Shown here piece by piece: positions 60,727 to 64,000 of a stretch of 64,000 nt of DNA. The position numbers and the translations under genes were made by a program. The DNA comes from Patiria pectinifera (lineage: Eukaryota; Echinodermata; Asteroidea; Valvatida; Asterinidae), in the NCBI GenBank assembly GCA_029964075.1, contig CM057148.1, positions 25,723,916 through 25,787,915 on the forward strand, in the 5' to 3' direction. Position 1 is the first letter of the stretch; each line of letters begins with the position of its first letter. The notes below the pieces were generated by a model. The model worked only from the letters and a program-made list of their open reading frames with translations. It was not told the DNA's origin and did no database searches.

Positions 60727-62700
60727 ACATCATGAAAAATTGATATATGGATGGAAATTAAATTCATTTCTTTCCATGTTTGGGAAATTAATTTAAAATA
60801 ATTTGTCGCAGCGACGAGGCAGATTACAGGCAGTTAATGGTTGTGTTCTTTTGTGTACATTTCCACTGGTACTGAATTATGAATCCTAATGGTAGCATTT
60901 TACGCTGGGCCTACATCAAGGGGAAAACGACTTTTGGATTCACTTGAAGCCATACACTGTTGAAGCGTTTTTTCTTTATAAATTTGAATCGTACGACTTC
61001 AGAATAACTTTATATTTTAAAATGTAGTTCACCATGTCCAATTTTAATGTCTGGCTTATACTTTCTTTTCATTCCAGAAGTGTTGAGTTTTTATTAAAAC
61101 CGAAAGAAAGTCTCACTGAAATTCGAACTCATTGGTTGTAACTCTTTTTCATTCGGTGCTACTGACAAAATGTCACCGAGAGATGTAATTGGTACGCATC
61201 ATCAACCAAATTGGAACAAGGCAACGACTGATGATCGCGACACTCAACACCTCGAAACGCCGCTGCCCATAGGATCCCCCACCTCCCACCAATGTTGCTG
61301 GGCACAAACAACGACGCCGATCATGCAATGCCGGTTTCTATAGTCTGTATTAAATAAGTGCTGGAAAGAACAATGAAATATATAAAAACAAAACATGCAT
61401 GATTAGTAATCATCGACTGAAATAACTTTGACTGAATGTTACCGGTTACATGGCCGCGACTGGACCGTAATTGTGTATTGCGGCCACAAGCTCCGCCCAC
61501 CTACGATTGGTATACGTTTCTCTCATTGGTTAGGACCGAGTTTAGAACTAGCTCCTGACCAAAAGCGGTGATCTGATTGGTCAATGCGTGTTATATAATA
61601 GACAAGCAAGAAGAGTTTATTGGCATGAACCTGCAGATACTTTTGCATAACTCCATGTACTGTACTTAAGGGACACGACGAAGGTTACGCGTACTCTGTC
61701 GCAGTGAACGAATAAAAAAAACAAACAAAGTGAAGCTCTTAAATCATTCATTTCTCTCGGCACTGCGCTTCAGTGAATTACACAATTACAGAAGGATAAA
61801 CGTAGCAAAATTAATTTCTTCCCATTAAAAATAAACAATTAGCGGATACGAGGCAGAAAACAGGTGGTTGGTGGATCGGTTCTTTTATGTGTATTCCTGT
61901 AAATACTAAATAACTAATGACACATTGTCACGAGAGATAGCACCATTTATTATTACATGCCACGACGCGGATTTTTTTTTGGCGTTTTTATTTGAGCTGC
62001 GTGATAGCAGCTCTACAAATCATCGTTAGTCAGTTAGTTCGTAAAAGCGTTGACATTTGCCTAGTTGTCTATTGCTCCTACAAATTTTAAACGATTTCAA
62101 CCAAACTTTGTCAAAAGTATCAGTAGCCCAGCCCCAACATGTCACTTGACCAAACTGGGGTCAAAGGTCACGATGGGGTTAATACAGGGGCCAAAAACCT
62201 GTGTTTTTTTTCAAACATGAATTCGTTGGCCCGCAGCTTCCGAGATATTTCCTAACGTTTCATTGGGGATAGTATTCCTCTGTTCTTGTGAATCCAGATA
62301 CTAATAACTCGTAAGCATGGACGTCGCGAGAGCCAGGATAAGGAGGATAATCAAAACAGAATTAAAAGAAACTGGTCAAAACAATGTTATCTTAGTTAAA
62401 TAGATCCATATTTAATAAAAAAACACCGCGGCAACACGAATACCCCAATTCAAATTTTGAACCTACTAAAACAAGAGAAACAATGTGTTTAACCCTCACA
62501 ATCACCACCTCAGCCCCCACCTCCACCAATCTGCCCCCCCCCCCTTCTCAATATTTATACTGCCGGTGATTTCTGACATTCCTGGCGATCGTGGTAGGGG
62601 AAGCATGTCCTCCCCACTCCCCAACAATACTTTTGGCGTGGGACGCCAAAGCGGTTATGGCTTTGACCACATCTCAAGATTTGTTTTAAAGAGCACGTAG
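60727..62700. repeat. Unit 3 of the thrice-repeated non-coding sequence
   Basis: Begins directly after unit 2 with 'CATGAAAAATTGAT' (compare 56,419), so it lacks about the first 220 bp. More diverged and with internal deletions. 'GGCACTGCGCTTCAGTGAA' recurs at about 61,759. A separate element-like stretch (61,980-62,330) has been inserted. Confidence 0.7.
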
Positions 62701-63300
62701 ATTTAAAAAAAAAAAATTACAAGAATCTTCACAGTAGTATTCCCTCCAAGTAATACCGGTGAAAGGTATTGCTCTTCCAACGCCATTGACAGTAAACAGT
62801 GCGAGAAATGGACGTAAAACGTATACATGTACATGCAGACATGAATGTGTGAACAGCGCCCCTTAATTAGGTGTCATCTTTCCCCAATCCATTTTCGACT
62901 TTTCCAAACTGTCGATCCCCCAAATGCTATAACAAGAAGTCGCCAATGCTGCTACTTTAATTGCATTTAAGTGCTTTTACAATTGAAATCCATTCAACCT
63001 TCTCCTAGCTACACTTCCATGTTATTCAAATGTCTAACTTAGGAAAAAATGCCGAATTTTCCCTGGAATCCCGAAACAAAGGTCGTCGAAAAATATAGGC
63101 TATTCAAACAGGCGCTGTGAGTGTCACAAAGGGTGTAATGGCCACTCTAATACTATGCGTCGTCAATATTTTGCATTCACATCAATATCTCACACAGCTA
63201 CTCCTGTGTTTAAAATTGATAAATAAAAGTGTCAACTCAGATAATTGATTGCAATATCGCCCGCTCCCACTTAAACCCCGCCCATCTTGTTAACATGCAC
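62701..63300. other. Intergenic, nothing recognised
   Basis: No exon or repeat that I can support. Confidence 0.4.
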
Positions 63301-63467
63301 CAATGAGAGACAAGAATATGATTGATCTAGTTCGTGTTCTTTCCTGATTGGCTGGCTGGTTATAACGTCTTCCTGTAGCTGTCTGCAAAGCGCAGCTGCT
63401 GGGGTGTTTTTTGTGCACGGTGATATACCATCAACCTGACGGATTCTCAATCATTGCATCTGTGACA
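63300..63467 (+). promoter_or_regulatory. Probable promoter of the gene starting at 63,468
   Basis: A CCAAT (63,301) and an inverted CCAAT (GATTGGCTGGC, about 63,347) precede a TATA-like GGTTATAACG near 63,358, about 110 bp before the ATG. The spacing suits a TATA promoter with a short 5' UTR. Confidence 0.4.
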
Positions 63468-63513
63468 ATGGACGGAGCAGTAGCTTGGATTCTGATGGTA
63501 TCATCACTGACAG
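63468..63513 (+). CDS. Signal-peptide exon of a secreted or membrane protein (partial gene)
   Basis: ATG at 63,468 opens MDGAVAWILMVSSLTG, a short acidic start followed by a hydrophobic core typical of signal peptides. The exon ends CACTGACAG at 63,513 with the donor GTAGGT, leaving one base of a split codon (phase 1), the usual phase for signal exons joined to extracellular class 1-1 modules. The rest of the gene is outside the window. It may be a relative of the discoidin gene upstream, but nothing here proves that. Confidence 0.5.
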
Positions 63514-64000
63514 GTAGGTTGAAGTTTGCTCTGTGAAGAAGTTTATTTGATAACCAGAAATAGCACGTAGTATACAAACGCCACTTTGGTGAATGTGCAC
63601 GTGGACAAAGTCCATTTACAGTGTTGAAAGACTTCTAAGTATTATTTGGCAATTACAAATGAATTCGTTTTTTTCAATCCCTGTTTTTTTACTAATCCAA
63701 AATGATAGACTGCACTCGATCTGCCCATATATTAAATATTCAGCCTGCACCACCATGCAGTTTTAAGAAAAAAACACAGTGGACACAAGATTGTGTACCA
63801 AACATTAAGTCGTCATTGTTTGTAAGACGAAGTACAATTTTCTTTCTCCGAATTTTTTTTTCATAGTCGGAGAGCTAGAGATGAAGTGGTATGTGTTTCG
63901 AGGATGCACATATTAGGCAGTGACCGGTTTTTTTTTTTTTTTTTGTGTGCCGTGTTATAACGCCAGTCCGACCAATTGCATACTGTTTTGATTAATCAGG
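63514..64000 (+). other. First intron of the gene at 63,468, no exon seen
   Basis: Non-coding to the window end; contains a T run at about 63,930-63,944. Confidence 0.4.

Overview
The window is eukaryotic, intron-rich, AT-rich and full of transposon debris. It looks like the genome of a marine invertebrate deuterostome. An echinoderm (perhaps a sea cucumber) or a hemichordate is my best guess, with amphioxus as an alternative. The grounds are a Death-NACHT-LRR receptor of the kind expanded in those lineages, a discoidin-domain gene, and many short inverted-repeat elements and tRNA-derived SINEs. No tool was used to confirm the species.

Left third (1-13,000, plus strand): one NOD-like receptor gene. 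A small exon carries the end of a Death-like domain. It joins in frame, across a phase-1 intron, to a 5.25-kb exon encoding a NACHT ATPase and 21 near-identical 52-residue double leucine-rich repeats. The reading frame stops at 6915, but the same 156-bp repeat continues for another 6 kb as about 36 decayed copies. These are full of stops and frameshifts, and one holds a truncated LINE.

Middle (21,400-40,800, minus strand): four head-to-tail paralogous genes, each with three short coding exons. They encode small (96-152 residue) histidine-rich proteins, apparently without signal peptides. I reconstruct all four completely, with consensus splice sites and matching phases. Exon 1 is a His/Gly leader. 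Exon 2 is a His tract, followed in three of the four by a glycine-zipper-like hydrophobic stretch. Exon 3 is an Ala/Pro/Tyr-rich tail in three of the four. A shared promoter module with two TGACG (CRE/bZIP-type) half sites lies about 150-180 bp upstream of every start codon. This cluster is the best candidate for an undescribed system in the window.

Right third: three unrelated tandem arrays abut one another (about 223 bp x 10, about 1.46 kb x 3, about 219 bp x 4; 43,090-50,715). Then come the last four exons of a discoidin (F5/8 type C) gene (51,842-55,280, plus), a thrice-repeated non-coding unit of about 2-2.5 kb (56,200-62,700), and the signal-peptide exon of a further secreted or membrane protein that runs out of the window (63,468).

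Mobile elements fill the gaps: two TTAA-flanked (piggyBac-type) MITE families, a hAT-like MITE family with visible 8-bp target duplications, LINE fragments, SINEs, and a nested insertion inside intron 1 of one His-rich gene. How the gene groups might work together cannot be read from sequence. The NLR and the discoidin protein would fit recognition or innate immunity, and the His-rich proteins would fit metal or proton binding; both are inferences.
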